Shown piece after piece: positions 16,301 through 25,578 of a DNA stretch of 64,000 nucleotides. The stretch is taken from NCBI RefSeq assembly GCF_002843315.1, contig NZ_MVDD01000012.1:1-64000 (forward strand), read 5' to 3'. Numbering within the stretch: the stretch's first letter is position 1; each line of letters begins with the position of its first letter. The notes beneath the pieces were generated by a model, which saw only the letters and a list, made by a program, of their open reading frames with translations, made no database searches and had not been told where the DNA came from. The stretch comes from Labilibaculum filiforme (GTDB taxonomy: Bacteria > Bacteroidota > Bacteroidia > Bacteroidales > Marinifilaceae). A program made the position numbers and the translations under genes.

Positions 16301-18889
16301 GATAAATATCAGGTTGGCGAAAAGGCCAAAGTAACAATTCCTTCGTCAAAATCAGGAAAAGCATTGGTAAGTATAGAAACGGGAGCAAAAGTTTTGCAGG
16401 CTTTTTGGGTAGATACAGAGTCGAAAGAGTCTGAATTTTCTTTTGAGATTACTCCAGAAATGGCACCAAACGCATATGTTAGCGTTAGCTTGGTGCAAGC
16501 TCATGCTCAAACCGAGAATGATTTACCAATTCGAATGTATGGAGTGATTCCAATTTTGGTTGAAGATCCAAATACTCGATTAAATCCGGAAATTAAAATG
16601 TCGGATGTTTTAGAGCCCGAAAAAGAATTCGAAGTGAAAGTTTCTGAGAAAACAGGGAAAGCAATGACCTATACTTTGGCCGTGGTTGATGATGGTTTGC
16701 TTGATTTGACTCGTTTTACGACTCCAAATCCTTGGAATACGTTTTATGCTCGCGAGGCTTTAGGTGTGAAAACTTGGGACATGTACGATTTTGTGATGGG
16801 AGCATTTGGTGCTAGATTAGAAAAAGCGTTTGCCATTGGAGGGGATGAAGATTTAGGCGAAAAGAAGCAAGCCAAAGCCAATCGGTTTAAACCTGTGGTA
16901 ATGTTTTACGGACCGTTTACATTACATGCTGGCGATAGTAAATCGCATAAAATTACCATGCCAAATTACGTTGGATCGGTTCGTACTATGGTTGTTGCAG
17001 GCGATAATGGAGCATATGGCGCAGCAGAAAAAACTTGTCAGGTTCGCAAACCATTAATGATATTAGCAACTTTGCCAAGAGTGCTTGGTCCAACCGAATT
17101 GGTGAAATTGCCGGTTACAGTTTTTGCAATGGATCCCAAAATTAAGAATGTAAAAGTTAGAATTGAACCAAATGAGTTTCTGATAAGTAAGAGCGGTCTT
17201 GAAAAAAGTATTGCTTTTGAAAAAACGGGAGAACAGATCGTTAATTTTGATTTAAAAGTGGCTTCAAAATTGGGTATTGCCAAAGTAAAAGTTTTTGCCG
17301 AAAGTGGAAGTGTAAAAACTTCTTACGATATAGAACTGGACGTACGTAATCCCAATCCACGTGTTGTAAATGTAAGCGACACCTTACTAAAAGCAGGTGA
17401 AAGCTGGGCGAATGTATTAAATCTGCCAGGAATGGACGGTACCAATAAAGGAATTTTGGAATTGTCTAAAATGCCACCAATCGATTTTGGCCGTCGTTTA
17501 GAGTACCTCATTGGATATCCTCACGGATGTATTGAACAAACAACTTCATCTGTTTTTCCTCAGTTGTATTTAGATAAAGTAGTGAGTTTGAATGCCGAAC
17601 AAAAAGCCCGGATTTCTAAAAATGTTCAGGCTGGTTTAAATCGATTATTGAGTTTTCAAATGCCAAATGGTGGGTTTAGTTATTGGCCAGGAGGAGATTA
17701 TGAAAGTGATTGGGGAACTAGTTATGCCGGACATTTTATGCTGAAGGCCGAAGAAATGGGCTATACTTTACCAATGGGTTTAAAGGCTGCCTGGTTACGA
17801 TATCAAAAGTCGGTGGCTAAAAGTTGGGAGAATGCTTCCTATCGTGGTGGTGTTTACTATTCTCGTCACGATTTATTGCAGGCTTATCGATTGTTTACTC
17901 TTGCCGAAGCAGAAGCTCCTGATTTGGCTTCCATGAATAGAATGAGAGAACAAACAAAACTTTCAGCAGCTGCGAAATGGAGATTGGCTGCGGCTTATCG
18001 TTTAATTGGACAAACAGGAGTTGCCGAAAATTTAATCGAAAATCTGGGAACCGAAGTGGAAGCTTATCGGGAACATTCCGGATCTTTTGGTTCTGATACT
18101 CGTGATAGAGCAATGATTTTGGAGACTTTAAGTTTGTTAAATAAAAAAACAGAGGCTTTTCCTTTGGTGCAGAAATTATCAGCAGAATTATCAAGTAATT
18201 CTTGGATGAGTACGCAAACAACAGCATTTTGCTTGATTGGAATGGCTGAGTTTGCTGGTCGTGGAGATACAAAGAAATTGAGTGTTTCCTACTCCTTAAA
18301 TGGTGGTGCAAAGCAGGAATTACAAAGTACCAACCCAATTATTCAAATTCCTTTGGATTTAAAAACCGGGAAACCTAGTGTGAAAGTTAATAATCTATCC
18401 GATGGAGTTCTTTATGCACGGGTAAGTATAAGCGGTATTCCTGCAACAGGAGATCAGACTTCGGCAGAAGAAAATCTGAAAATGAGGATTACCTACAAAG
18501 ATATGCAGGGAAATTCAATGGATGTGAAGAGCTTGCAACAGGGAACAGACTTTAAAGTAGAAGTTCGTATTGAAAATCCGGGTGTGATGGACAATTATGA
18601 GCAAATGGCTTTAACGCAGATATTTCCTTCGGGATGGGAAATTGTGAATACTCGCTTTGGAGATGTTGATGAATTGGAAAAATCAGATGCACCAACTTAT
18701 CAGGATATTCGTGACGATCGGGTGTATACCTATTTTGATTTAGAGCGAAATAGAAGTAAAACTTTTTCGATGACTATGAATGCTGCCTACGTAGGAAAAT
18801 ATTATCTTCCAACCGTAAATTGTGAAGCCATGTACGATGATCGTATTCATGCCCGCAAGCCTGGTGAATGGGTTGAGGTTGTGAAATAG
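13325..18889 (+). CDS. Bacterial alpha-2-macroglobulin, thioester-containing lipoprotein
   Basis: The 1,854-residue protein begins with a lipoprotein signal (LASFSC, acylated Cys21). It has the layered beta-domain architecture of bacterial A2M: an MG2-like region near residue 620 (GYLYGERGVWRPGDNLYLTF), the A2M signature near 1195-1270 (MFYGPFTLHAGDSKSHKI), and the thioester motif HGCIEQ with Cys1402 and Gln1405, followed by the alpha-helical thioester domain (LNRLLSFQMPNGGFSYWPGG). Such proteins trap proteases in the periplasm by covalent capture. The gene for PBP1C follows (95 nt), as in E. coli yfhM-pbpC, supporting a joint role in defending and repairing the cell wall after attack. Confidence 0.92.
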   Translation: MKKKFYLLISLAIVILASFSCKNNKSAKQQVDPGFGQYISAFTSGVVSAGTVIQVRLVNDYDQEIVPGQELEAGIVSITPSVKGKAYWKDPRCIEFRPETRLESGKDYKVNVKLSKLMKVPAEYAELSFNFQTIEQNFALTGEGLQSYDKTNMLYQKYKGYITTADVIVDDEIESVLTATMNSKKKNIEWIHAADGKQHYFVVDSLKREEESGELELEWNGRSIGMDEKGDLEIEIPALNVFKVMSVQVFQQPEQYLSVRFSDPLNKNQKLDGLIRIDGLTNLKFIVEGNEVQVYPAYRLSGTKTVRFEEGIQNVMEYALTKSSKMEITFEDIKPAVRLIGKGVISPSSQGLILPFEAVSLKAVDLRVVEIFENNVHQFLQDNRMGESDNIKRVARLVLQKRIDLGTNRAVDLRKWNAYTLDIANYIDVKPGSIYRLELRFKKEYALYACGTEQETDIALNNLDDIVAQEQFENEMEDWDQPGWYESYYYPAGYTWREEENPCHVSYYNGERFESRNIFASDLGIIAKGGNDKSITFAVSNLITAEPENSVELEVYNYQKQLMARSKTDKNGLAKVQLDRQPFLLVAKKGKQRGYLRLDDGSALSLSNFDIGGQVVQKGIKGYLYGERGVWRPGDNLYLTFVLEDSNDILPDNHPVVFELINPQGQTVSHKVSTGGTNGFYSFTTATDAEAPTGSWTARIKVGGATFTKAIKIETVKPNRLKIKLDFESEVLKSSSANQKANLEVKWLHGAIARDLKSNISLRLTPTKTSFDKYPRYTFDDPSKEFYADEQVIFDGKVDQEGKAVVNLDLQGNKSAPGMLNANFITRVFEEGGDFSIDMQRVKFAPYPSFVGIQMPESERGWYLTDTDHEIQIATVNSNGAPVDRTDLDVKVYKIDWRWWWDAGEENLASYISRSSTRIVSHKKVSTKQGKAKFKLNIEYNDWHDYGRYLIRVSDPVSGHSTGETAYFSKWYGRTPEGMPGNASMLSFTSDKDKYQVGEKAKVTIPSSKSGKALVSIETGAKVLQAFWVDTESKESEFSFEITPEMAPNAYVSVSLVQAHAQTENDLPIRMYGVIPILVEDPNTRLNPEIKMSDVLEPEKEFEVKVSEKTGKAMTYTLAVVDDGLLDLTRFTTPNPWNTFYAREALGVKTWDMYDFVMGAFGARLEKAFAIGGDEDLGEKKQAKANRFKPVVMFYGPFTLHAGDSKSHKITMPNYVGSVRTMVVAGDNGAYGAAEKTCQVRKPLMILATLPRVLGPTELVKLPVTVFAMDPKIKNVKVRIEPNEFLISKSGLEKSIAFEKTGEQIVNFDLKVASKLGIAKVKVFAESGSVKTSYDIELDVRNPNPRVVNVSDTLLKAGESWANVLNLPGMDGTNKGILELSKMPPIDFGRRLEYLIGYPHGCIEQTTSSVFPQLYLDKVVSLNAEQKARISKNVQAGLNRLLSFQMPNGGFSYWPGGDYESDWGTSYAGHFMLKAEEMGYTLPMGLKAAWLRYQKSVAKSWENASYRGGVYYSRHDLLQAYRLFTLAEAEAPDLASMNRMREQTKLSAAAKWRLAAAYRLIGQTGVAENLIENLGTEVEAYREHSGSFGSDTRDRAMILETLSLLNKKTEAFPLVQKLSAELSSNSWMSTQTTAFCLIGMAEFAGRGDTKKLSVSYSLNGGAKQELQSTNPIIQIPLDLKTGKPSVKVNNLSDGVLYARVSISGIPATGDQTSAEENLKMRITYKDMQGNSMDVKSLQQGTDFKVEVRIENPGVMDNYEQMALTQIFPSGWEIVNTRFGDVDELEKSDAPTYQDIRDDRVYTYFDLERNRSKTFSMTMNAAYVGKYYLPTVNCEAMYDDRIHARKPGEWVEVVK

Positions 18890-18905
18890 CGTTACATTTT
18901 TTAAC

Positions 18906-18940
18906 CTGTCAGAGTCTGAAAGACCTGACAGCGTTTTTTT
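18906..18940 (+). terminator. Terminator or attenuator between A2M and pbpC
   Basis: CTGTCAG and CTGACAG form a 7-bp stem with a 12-nt loop, followed two bases later by seven T. It lies inside the A2M-pbpC pair, so it may reduce rather than stop read-through into pbpC. Confidence 0.7.
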
Positions 18941-18984
18941 AATTGGAAAACAATAGATTCAAAAAGGAAGCTTTCTTTTAGTAA

Positions 18985-21372
18985 ATGAAAATACCCAAAT
19001 CAAAATATTGCCAATCTAAAAAATGCCACATTTTTATGTTGGCATTTTTGCTGTTGGGTATTGTTTTTTGGTTTTGTTTGCCATCAAAATTGTTTCACGA
19101 TCCTACCTCAACTATTCTTTACAGTAGAGAAGGAAAGTTACTTGGTGCACGAATTGCAAATGATGGACAATGGCGATTCCCAGAATCGAAGCAGGTGCCG
19201 GAAAAATTTGAAAAATCTCTCTTAGCTTTCGAGGATCAGTATTTTTATTCTCATCCCGGAGTAAATCCAATTTCTATGGGAAGAGCTTTAATTCAAAATT
19301 TAAAAGCTGGTCATGTGGTGAGTGGAGGAAGTACGCTTAGCATGCAGTTAATTCGTATTTCCCGAAAAGGAAAGAGTCGCAACATTTATCAGAAATTAAT
19401 TGAGATCATAAAATCAATTCGTTTGGAGTTGGGATATTCTAAAAAAGAAATACTCGCTTTGTATGCTTCTCATGCTCCTTTTGGTGGAAATGTGGTTGGG
19501 TTGGAAGCCGCTTCGTGGCGTTTTTTTGCGCGAAATGCCGAGGATTTATCATGGGCGGAAGCAACTACTTTAGCTGTGTTGCCAAATGCTCCAGCTTTAA
19601 TTTATCCGGGAAGAAATACGAATCAACTTCGAGATAAACGAAATCGGTTATTAGATAGATTGTGGAGAAAAGAAATTATTGACTCCTTAACTTGTAAACT
19701 GGCAAAGTTGGAGGAGATACCTTCTAAAATTCATTCTCTACCCATGCTGGCTCCTCATTTATTGGATCAAGCAAATTTGGAGTATGCAGGGGAACGCATT
19801 ACGAGTTCGCTAAATTATCGGCTCCAATTACAAGTTAATGAGTTGGTTCGAAAATATCAGCAAAATTTCGAGGCCAATCAAATTCATAATATGGCTGTTT
19901 TGGTTTTAGAGGTGGAAACAGGTCAAAGTATCGCCTATGTTGGAAATACTGCAAGTCTTACTGTTGATAATCATGGAAATCAGGTAGATGTGATTCGAGC
20001 AGCACGTAGTACCGGCAGTGTTTTAAAACCATTTTTGTTTGCAGGCATGCTAAATTCTGGCGAAATTTTGCCAAATACTCTCATTCCCGATATCCCTACG
20101 CAGATAGCAGGCTATTCGCCGAAGAATTTTAATCTTCGATACGATGGTGCTGTTCCGGCTCAAGTTGCATTGTCACGCTCTTTAAATGTACCAGCAGTTC
20201 GTATGCTTCGCGATTACGGAGTGGAACGCTTTCATCATCTAATGAGTAAGTTGGGGATGACTACTCTAAATCATTCATCTGGGCATTATGGATTATCATT
20301 AATATTAGGAGGTGCAGAAGGTTCTTTATGGGATTTATGCGGAATTTATTCAGGTTTGGCAAGAAGTTTAACGCACTACAATCAGTTCAATAAAGCTTAT
20401 TTTTCAACGGATATACGAGAGCCTTTTTATCGATTGAAAGACTCTGTGCAACTTGGGAAAAAAGAATTTCATTCAAGATTAAGTGCAGCTTCAATCTATC
20501 AAACTTTCGATGCCTTGCTCGAAGTAACTAGACCGGATGATGAGAATGGATGGAAATCTTTTTCTTCAACCCGTAAAGTGGCTTGGAAAACAGGCACCAG
20601 TTTTGGTTTTCGGGATGCTTGGGCTATCGGAACAACACCTAACTATGTAGTTGGAGTTTGGGTGGGAAATGCCGATGGCGAAGGTCGTCCAGGCTTAACG
20701 GGTGTAAGTGCAGCAGCTCCTGTCATGTTCGATGTGTTTAATTTACTTCCATCGGGTTATTGGTTTGATATTCCTTTTGAAGAAATGGAGGAGATTCCGG
20801 TTTGCAGACAAAGTGGTTACAGAGCTGGCCGTTGGTGCGAGACTATTGATACCATGTGGGTTTGTAAAACAGGATTGGAGACTAATTCTTGTCCGTATCA
20901 CCGATTGGTACACTTAGATGCCAGTAAGAGGTATCAGGTAAATTCTAAGTGCGAGAAAGTGAGCAATATGCAACATGTAAACTGGTTCGTTTTGCCTCCG
21001 GCGATGGAATGGTATTATAAAAAAAGGAATGCCTTATATCGCCCTTTGCCTCCCTTTCGGGATGATTGTTCTGGTGTTCAGAATCAGGAAGTGATGGAGT
21101 TGATTTATCCACGAGGAAACGATCAGATTTTTGTTCCCATCGATATGGATGGAACTCGTGGAAGGGTTGTTTTTGAGATGGCACATCACGATCCAGAGGC
21201 GGAAGTGTTTTGGCACCTCGATGGAGATTTTATAGGAACAACTGTTTTTCTTCATCAAAAGGAGTTAAGTCCCGATGAGGGGGAGCATGTTCTTAGCTTA
21301 GTGGATAATCATGGCAACACATTATACAAAAACTTTACTGTGGTGGGTAGGAATGACCGAGAAGTTAACTAA
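18985..21372 (+). CDS. pbpC: Penicillin-binding protein 1C (bifunctional peptidoglycan synthase)
   Basis: The 795-residue inner-membrane protein has an N-terminal anchor (about 17-33), a GT51 glycosyltransferase domain with catalytic Glu83 (AFEDQYFYSHPGVNP) and GGSTLSMQLIRI, and a transpeptidase domain with Ser345-x-x-Lys348 (STGSVLKPF), SRSLNVPAVR and KTGTS at 535-539. The C-terminal part (about 700-795) has the small BiPBP_C beta domain; a Cys-rich linker (CRQSGYRAGRWCETIDTMWV) precedes it. PBP1C polymerises glycan strands and has the transpeptidase fold, and is the usual partner of alpha-2-macroglobulin in bacteria. All catalytic residues appear present. Confidence 0.93.
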   Translation: MKIPKSKYCQSKKCHIFMLAFLLLGIVFWFCLPSKLFHDPTSTILYSREGKLLGARIANDGQWRFPESKQVPEKFEKSLLAFEDQYFYSHPGVNPISMGRALIQNLKAGHVVSGGSTLSMQLIRISRKGKSRNIYQKLIEIIKSIRLELGYSKKEILALYASHAPFGGNVVGLEAASWRFFARNAEDLSWAEATTLAVLPNAPALIYPGRNTNQLRDKRNRLLDRLWRKEIIDSLTCKLAKLEEIPSKIHSLPMLAPHLLDQANLEYAGERITSSLNYRLQLQVNELVRKYQQNFEANQIHNMAVLVLEVETGQSIAYVGNTASLTVDNHGNQVDVIRAARSTGSVLKPFLFAGMLNSGEILPNTLIPDIPTQIAGYSPKNFNLRYDGAVPAQVALSRSLNVPAVRMLRDYGVERFHHLMSKLGMTTLNHSSGHYGLSLILGGAEGSLWDLCGIYSGLARSLTHYNQFNKAYFSTDIREPFYRLKDSVQLGKKEFHSRLSAASIYQTFDALLEVTRPDDENGWKSFSSTRKVAWKTGTSFGFRDAWAIGTTPNYVVGVWVGNADGEGRPGLTGVSAAAPVMFDVFNLLPSGYWFDIPFEEMEEIPVCRQSGYRAGRWCETIDTMWVCKTGLETNSCPYHRLVHLDASKRYQVNSKCEKVSNMQHVNWFVLPPAMEWYYKKRNALYRPLPPFRDDCSGVQNQEVMELIYPRGNDQIFVPIDMDGTRGRVVFEMAHHDPEAEVFWHLDGDFIGTTVFLHQKELSPDEGEHVLSLVDNHGNTLYKNFTVVGRNDREVN

Positions 21373-21483
21373 CAGGACAAATTATTAATTCCTTTTGGAG
21401 ATATTGGTTTTTCGGGTTAAAAGTTTATCTTTAGTTTATTGGCTACTTAAAATAAGTTTTTCGAATATACAGAAGAAAAATAT

Positions 21484-22815
21484 ATGGTAAAGATTAAATT
21501 CGAGCATAAAATTCTGATATCCTATTTGTTAGTAGGAGGATTATGGATTTCTTTCTCGGATAGATTATTGATAAAAATAATCTCGGATCCCGTATATATG
21601 ACAGAAATACAAACCTATAAAGGTTGGTTTTATGTTTTAGTAACCGGTTTTTTGTTTTACATTTTACTAAAAAAGCATTTGCTAAAAATTCGGGATGCAG
21701 AAAAAAAAGCTAAAGAGAGTGATTCCTTAAAAACTGCTTTTTTGCAGAATATATCGCATGAAATTAGAACCCCAATGAATGGGATAGTTGGTTTTGCAGG
21801 ACTTTTGAAAGAGAATGGTTTAACAAAGGAACAAAAGGAAATGTACCTCGACATTATTACTAAAAGTTCGGATCAATTGCTGATCGTAGTGAACGATGTA
21901 TTGGATATTTCATTAATAGATTCAGGAAATGTGACCATAAATAAGACCCAGTTTCACCTGAATGATTTTATGGAGCAAATTTATTCTGCACATGGAACTA
22001 TGCTAAGGGATGGCTTTTCTCTTGAATTAAATAATACGCTTGCTAGTGCGAATCATATCGTTTTTACCGATCAGGTTAAACTAATACAAGTGATTGATAA
22101 TTTGATTGATAATGCGATAAAGTATACACTAAAAGGAGCGATTGAGTTTGGTTGCGAGATAAAGGAGAATCAATTGTTATTTTTTGTAAAGGATTCGGGA
22201 ATAGGTATTGCTCCCGAATATCAAGATAAAATTTTTGATCGTTTTCATAGGGCCGAGATTGAAACAACTAAAACTATTGGTGGTGCAGGTCTAGGTTTAT
22301 CCATTTGTAAGGGGAATTTAGATTTATTGGGAGGAGATATTTGGGTAGAATCTAAATTGGGAATTGGTTCTAAATTCTTTTTTACAATCCCTTGTGATTT
22401 TGTTGTTCAAGAAATTACTGAAGAGCAAAAGGAAGATATTGAATGGGAGGTAAGCCCTGGATATGTGCTTGTTGCCGAAGATGAAGAATATAATTTCCAA
22501 TATATTTCGAGAATATTGACAGATGCAGGTATTAATTTTGTGAGAGCCACAAATGGGAAGGAAGCTGTAGATATTTGTAGAAATAGTTTAAATATAGATT
22601 TGATTCTGATGGATATTAAAATGCCGGTATTAAACGGATATGATGCTGTGAAAATAATTCGCGAATTTAAGAATGAAATTCCTATTATTGCCCAAACAGC
22701 TTTTGCCATAGGGGATGAAAAACAAAAGGCTTTGGATGTTGGGTGTAATGATTACATCGCAAAGCCTTTTAAGAAAGATGAGTTGTTGCGTAAGATTAAA
22801 CGAAATAGAATATAA
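21484..22815 (+). CDS. Hybrid sensor histidine kinase with receiver domain
   Basis: The 443-residue protein has two N-terminal transmembrane helices (about 10-25 and 46-63) joined by a short periplasmic loop, a HisKA domain with His92 (SHEIRTPMNG), an ATPase domain (N box IDNLIDNAIKYT, G1 DSGIGI, G2 GGAGLGLSI) and a C-terminal receiver with Asp377 (LILMDIKMPVLNGYD) and Lys in AKPF. There is no recognisable sensor domain, so the signal may be sensed in the membrane. No response regulator or HPt gene is adjacent, so the phosphate target is elsewhere. It is monocistronic and converges on the next gene. Confidence 0.9.
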   Translation: MVKIKFEHKILISYLLVGGLWISFSDRLLIKIISDPVYMTEIQTYKGWFYVLVTGFLFYILLKKHLLKIRDAEKKAKESDSLKTAFLQNISHEIRTPMNGIVGFAGLLKENGLTKEQKEMYLDIITKSSDQLLIVVNDVLDISLIDSGNVTINKTQFHLNDFMEQIYSAHGTMLRDGFSLELNNTLASANHIVFTDQVKLIQVIDNLIDNAIKYTLKGAIEFGCEIKENQLLFFVKDSGIGIAPEYQDKIFDRFHRAEIETTKTIGGAGLGLSICKGNLDLLGGDIWVESKLGIGSKFFFTIPCDFVVQEITEEQKEDIEWEVSPGYVLVAEDEEYNFQYISRILTDAGINFVRATNGKEAVDICRNSLNIDLILMDIKMPVLNGYDAVKIIREFKNEIPIIAQTAFAIGDEKQKALDVGCNDYIAKPFKKDELLRKIKRNRI

Positions 22816-22834
22816 TTAGGGAGTTTTCTCCTAT

Positions 22835-23545
22835 TTATAAATCCAATTGAATTCCAACTAAAAAACGAGGCATAAATTTAGGCTGATCGACAGCTTTATC
22901 TGCATCTTTATATCTAAAATTGGTATCCGTTTCGTTATTAGTTCTTGCATTAACATTGTCATTATCGGGATAATAGGATGTATCGTGACCTTGAAGTTTT
23001 GCAGGTAAGTAATAGTCTAATCCACCAATAATAATTAATTTAAGGCCATCGGAAATTTTATAATGGCTTTCAAAACCACCACCAAATCCAAATTGTGGGC
23101 TAGTAACATCGAAATCTTCATTACCTCCCACATATTTAAAATTACCTCGGAATTTAGAGTAGCGCGGACCAATAAACCAGTACGAGGAAGTATTCCCCAT
23201 TAGTGTCATTGGTTTTAGAAAATCAATACGAGCATCTATACTGTGCCCTTTTTCTTCAGGCACACCATTGGTTGCATTATTAATGAAAATTCTGCGAGCA
23301 TCGGCCGAACTTCCAGGATTTAGCCATGTATATCCTACTCCAAAGCGAATGTCAAAGGGGAATTCTGTAGAAAGCTCATGAAGAACAAGACTAGCTCCCA
23401 TATTAATTCCTCTATTGAGTCCTGCTGTAAATTGAAAATCAGTTTTTTGCTTAAATTTATTTTGCTCCTGAGCTTTTATGCTCGATGCAAATAGGAGCAA
23501 GAAAAGTATCGCCGGTAAGTATTTTTTAATTTTCTTCTGTTGCAT
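22835..23545 (-). CDS. Outer-membrane beta-barrel protein
   Basis: The 236-residue protein has a signal peptide (MQQKKIKKYLPAILFLLLFA, cleavage after SSIKAQ) and a mature part of alternating amphipathic strands with glycine turns (FQFTAGLNRGINMGASLVLH, FGFGGGFESHYK), ending FLVGIQLDL. This is the pattern of small 8- to 10-strand porin-like OMPs of Bacteroidota. No specific family is recognised. An ATG at 23566 would add seven residues ahead of the signal peptide; the one at 23545 is preferred. It converges with the hybrid kinase gene and appears alone. Confidence 0.7.
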   Translation of the reverse strand: MQQKKIKKYLPAILFLLLFASSIKAQEQNKFKQKTDFQFTAGLNRGINMGASLVLHELSTEFPFDIRFGVGYTWLNPGSSADARRIFINNATNGVPEEKGHSIDARIDFLKPMTLMGNTSSYWFIGPRYSKFRGNFKYVGGNEDFDVTSPQFGFGGGFESHYKISDGLKLIIIGGLDYYLPAKLQGHDTSYYPDNDNVNARTNNETDTNFRYKDADKAVDQPKFMPRFLVGIQLDL

Positions 23546-23829
23546 AATGATAAAATGATTATTCATGATTTTGGTATATAACGCCTTTGGTATTTTTATA
23601 TTGTGTTTCGTAATTGCTTAAAATAGAGGAGTATTGAGCTATGTCGCGTATTTGCTGAGAAAGAGATCTTATATTCTTTTAAATTATTTATAATATGAGA
23701 TTTCTTGCTGTTCATTTTTACCATTTGTCAAAGTTTTTAAGCGCGAGCAGAGGGTAGGAATCTCTTTTTAATTAGAATAGGATTTTACGGTTCAAAATGT
23801 AACTTTAAACCCATCTAAAATATAGTTAT

Positions 23830-24744
23830 ATGGATTACCAAAAGATATTTACGGAGATTTTAAAAAAGATGGATGGATATAAAGATTCAGGGAGTCCTGC
23901 TTCTTATATTCCCGAACTTCGCAATGTTGACTCCAGTAAGTTTGGGGTTCATTTAATTACTAATACTAATGAAAATTATAGTTTGGGAGATTCGGAAGAG
24001 AAATTCTCCATTCAAAGTATTTCAAAAGTTCTTTCGTTAGTGATGGCATATCGCCTGGAAGATAAGGATTTGTGGAAAAGAGTAGGAGTTGAACCTTCGG
24101 GAACACCATTTAATTCGCTGGTGCAATTAGAATACGATCAGGGAATTCCTCGAAACCCTTTTATTAATGCGGGCGCATTGGTTGTTTGTGATGTTTTAGT
24201 GGATCATTTTGAAAATCCGAAGGAAGAATTTCTGAATTTTGTTAGGAGTCTATCGGGTAATTCAAAACTCGAATATTGTTCGCGTATTGCTGAATCCGAA
24301 AAATCGACAAGCTATAGAAATGCGGCATTAATTAATTTAATGAAGGATCTTGGGAATATCCGTAATGATATTAATACGGTTTTGGACTTTTATTTTAATT
24401 TGTGTTCCATCGAAATGACTTGTCGTGAACTTGCGCGAACTTTTCTTTTTTTAGCTTCGTATGGAATCGATCCGATAACAAAAGAACGATATTTAAGCTC
24501 GAGTAAATCGAAAAGAATTAATGCTGTAATGCAATTGTGTGGATTTTACGATGAAGCTGGTGAATTTTCTTTTAAGGTTGGATTACCGGGAAAGAGTGGA
24601 GTTGGCGGAGGGATTGTTGCTATACTTCCCAATCAATATTGTATCGCAGTTTGGAGTCCCAGATTAAATAAAAAAGGAAATTCGAGCAAAGGAATGAAAT
24701 TTTTAGAGCTGTTTACCAGCGAAACAGAAGCTTCTATATTTTAA
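23830..24744 (+). CDS. glsA: Glutaminase A
   Basis: The 304-residue enzyme hydrolyses L-glutamine to glutamate and ammonia. It has the serine-dependent glutaminase core: Ser63-x-x-Lys66 in FSIQSISKVLSL, then YDQGIPRNPFINAGA, and the C-terminal GLPGKSGVGGGIVAILP. Length matches the bacterial family (about 300-310). No signal peptide is present, so it is cytosolic. A beta-carbonic anhydrase gene follows in the same direction (153 nt); both products affect internal pH, and glutaminase is part of acid-resistance systems in other bacteria, but a link here is inference. Confidence 0.93.
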   Translation: MDYQKIFTEILKKMDGYKDSGSPASYIPELRNVDSSKFGVHLITNTNENYSLGDSEEKFSIQSISKVLSLVMAYRLEDKDLWKRVGVEPSGTPFNSLVQLEYDQGIPRNPFINAGALVVCDVLVDHFENPKEEFLNFVRSLSGNSKLEYCSRIAESEKSTSYRNAALINLMKDLGNIRNDINTVLDFYFNLCSIEMTCRELARTFLFLASYGIDPITKERYLSSSKSKRINAVMQLCGFYDEAGEFSFKVGLPGKSGVGGGIVAILPNQYCIAVWSPRLNKKGNSSKGMKFLELFTSETEASIF

Positions 24745-24835
24745 CTGGTATGGAAAACATTGCTGACTATAAGTTTGTACGCATAGCTCTACTGAATCTT
24801 TCCATTATAAATTATTTATTCATACTTTTTTGTTC

Positions 24836-24865
24836 TTGTACAGAGCAATCATTTGTTTATCTTTA
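24836..24865 (+). promoter_or_regulatory. Likely promoter of the carbonic anhydrase gene
   Basis: TTG (24836-24838), 19 nt, and TATCTTTA (24858-24865; one mismatch to TAnnTTTG) place the transcript start near 24872. This favours the ATG at 24898 over the upstream in-frame TTG at 24853. Confidence 0.4.
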
Positions 24866-24897
24866 AAATCATTCTAAAAACACTCCGTTCTAAAATA

Positions 24898-25467
24898 ATG
24901 AGTTTTAGACGCGCAAGAAATATCAACATGAATCAACTATTAGCTATTAATTGTATAGAGGATATTATACCTGAATATCGACATACACCAATTGGTCTAC
25001 TTTTGGAATACCATAATTTAGGTCGTCCCTATGCTACTTATTCCGAAGCACAACTTTTGGTTGGTATGTGCATGGATAATCGAAAACATTTGAAAATACC
25101 TGAAAATTTCTCGTATATAATTCGTTCTGGAGGAGCAAATTTACGGTACAGTGAGTTTAAAGTTTCTTATGCTATTTCGGTTGGTAAAGTTAAGCACATT
25201 GCATTGATTGGTCACGATAATTGTGGGATGGTTAATTTGCATTCTCGCAAAGATGAATTTATTCGCGGATTAGTGGGCATTGCAGGTTGGACTACTGAAA
25301 GAGCGGAAGAACATTTCACTAATTTTGCTCCGATGTTTGAAATCGGAAATGCAATGGAATTTGTTGTGATGGAAGCGAAACGCTTGCGTGTAAAATATCC
25401 GAAAATTACCATTGCTCCTTTATTTTATCATGTTGAAACAAACCGTTTATCGATAGTCAAAGAATAA
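24898..25467 (+). CDS. Beta-class carbonic anhydrase-like protein
   Basis: The 190-residue protein has the beta-carbonic anhydrase zinc motifs CxDxR (Cys58-Met-Asp60-Asn-Arg62) and HxxC (His106-Asp-Asn-Cys109), with the intervening IIRSGGANLRYSEFKVSYAI and IALIGHDNCGMV as in the family. These supply the two Cys and one His zinc ligands and the Asp-Arg dyad, so CO2 hydration is likely. The C-terminal part is longer and more divergent than in canonical enzymes. Starts at 24853 (TTG), 24898 (ATG) and 24928 (ATG) are possible; 24898 fits the inferred promoter. Confidence 0.8.
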   Translation: MSFRRARNINMNQLLAINCIEDIIPEYRHTPIGLLLEYHNLGRPYATYSEAQLLVGMCMDNRKHLKIPENFSYIIRSGGANLRYSEFKVSYAISVGKVKHIALIGHDNCGMVNLHSRKDEFIRGLVGIAGWTTERAEEHFTNFAPMFEIGNAMEFVVMEAKRLRVKYPKITIAPLFYHVETNRLSIVKE

Positions 25468-25517
25468 ACTTTTAAGCGGTTGAGGGGGTAGCGCTTTTTG
25501 CAAGAATAACCTGAAAA

Positions 25518-25549
25518 TTGCGGATATTAGATTTATTCCTTTAGTTTTG
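25518..25549 (+). promoter_or_regulatory. Promoter of the pseudouridine synthase gene
   Basis: TTG (25518-25520), 21 nt, and TAGTTTTG (25542-25549), an exact TAnnTTTG match. The transcript would start near 25556, about 23 nt ahead of the ATG. Confidence 0.6.
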
Positions 25550-25578
25550 CGTTTAAACTAGTGTGAAGTAGATTATAC

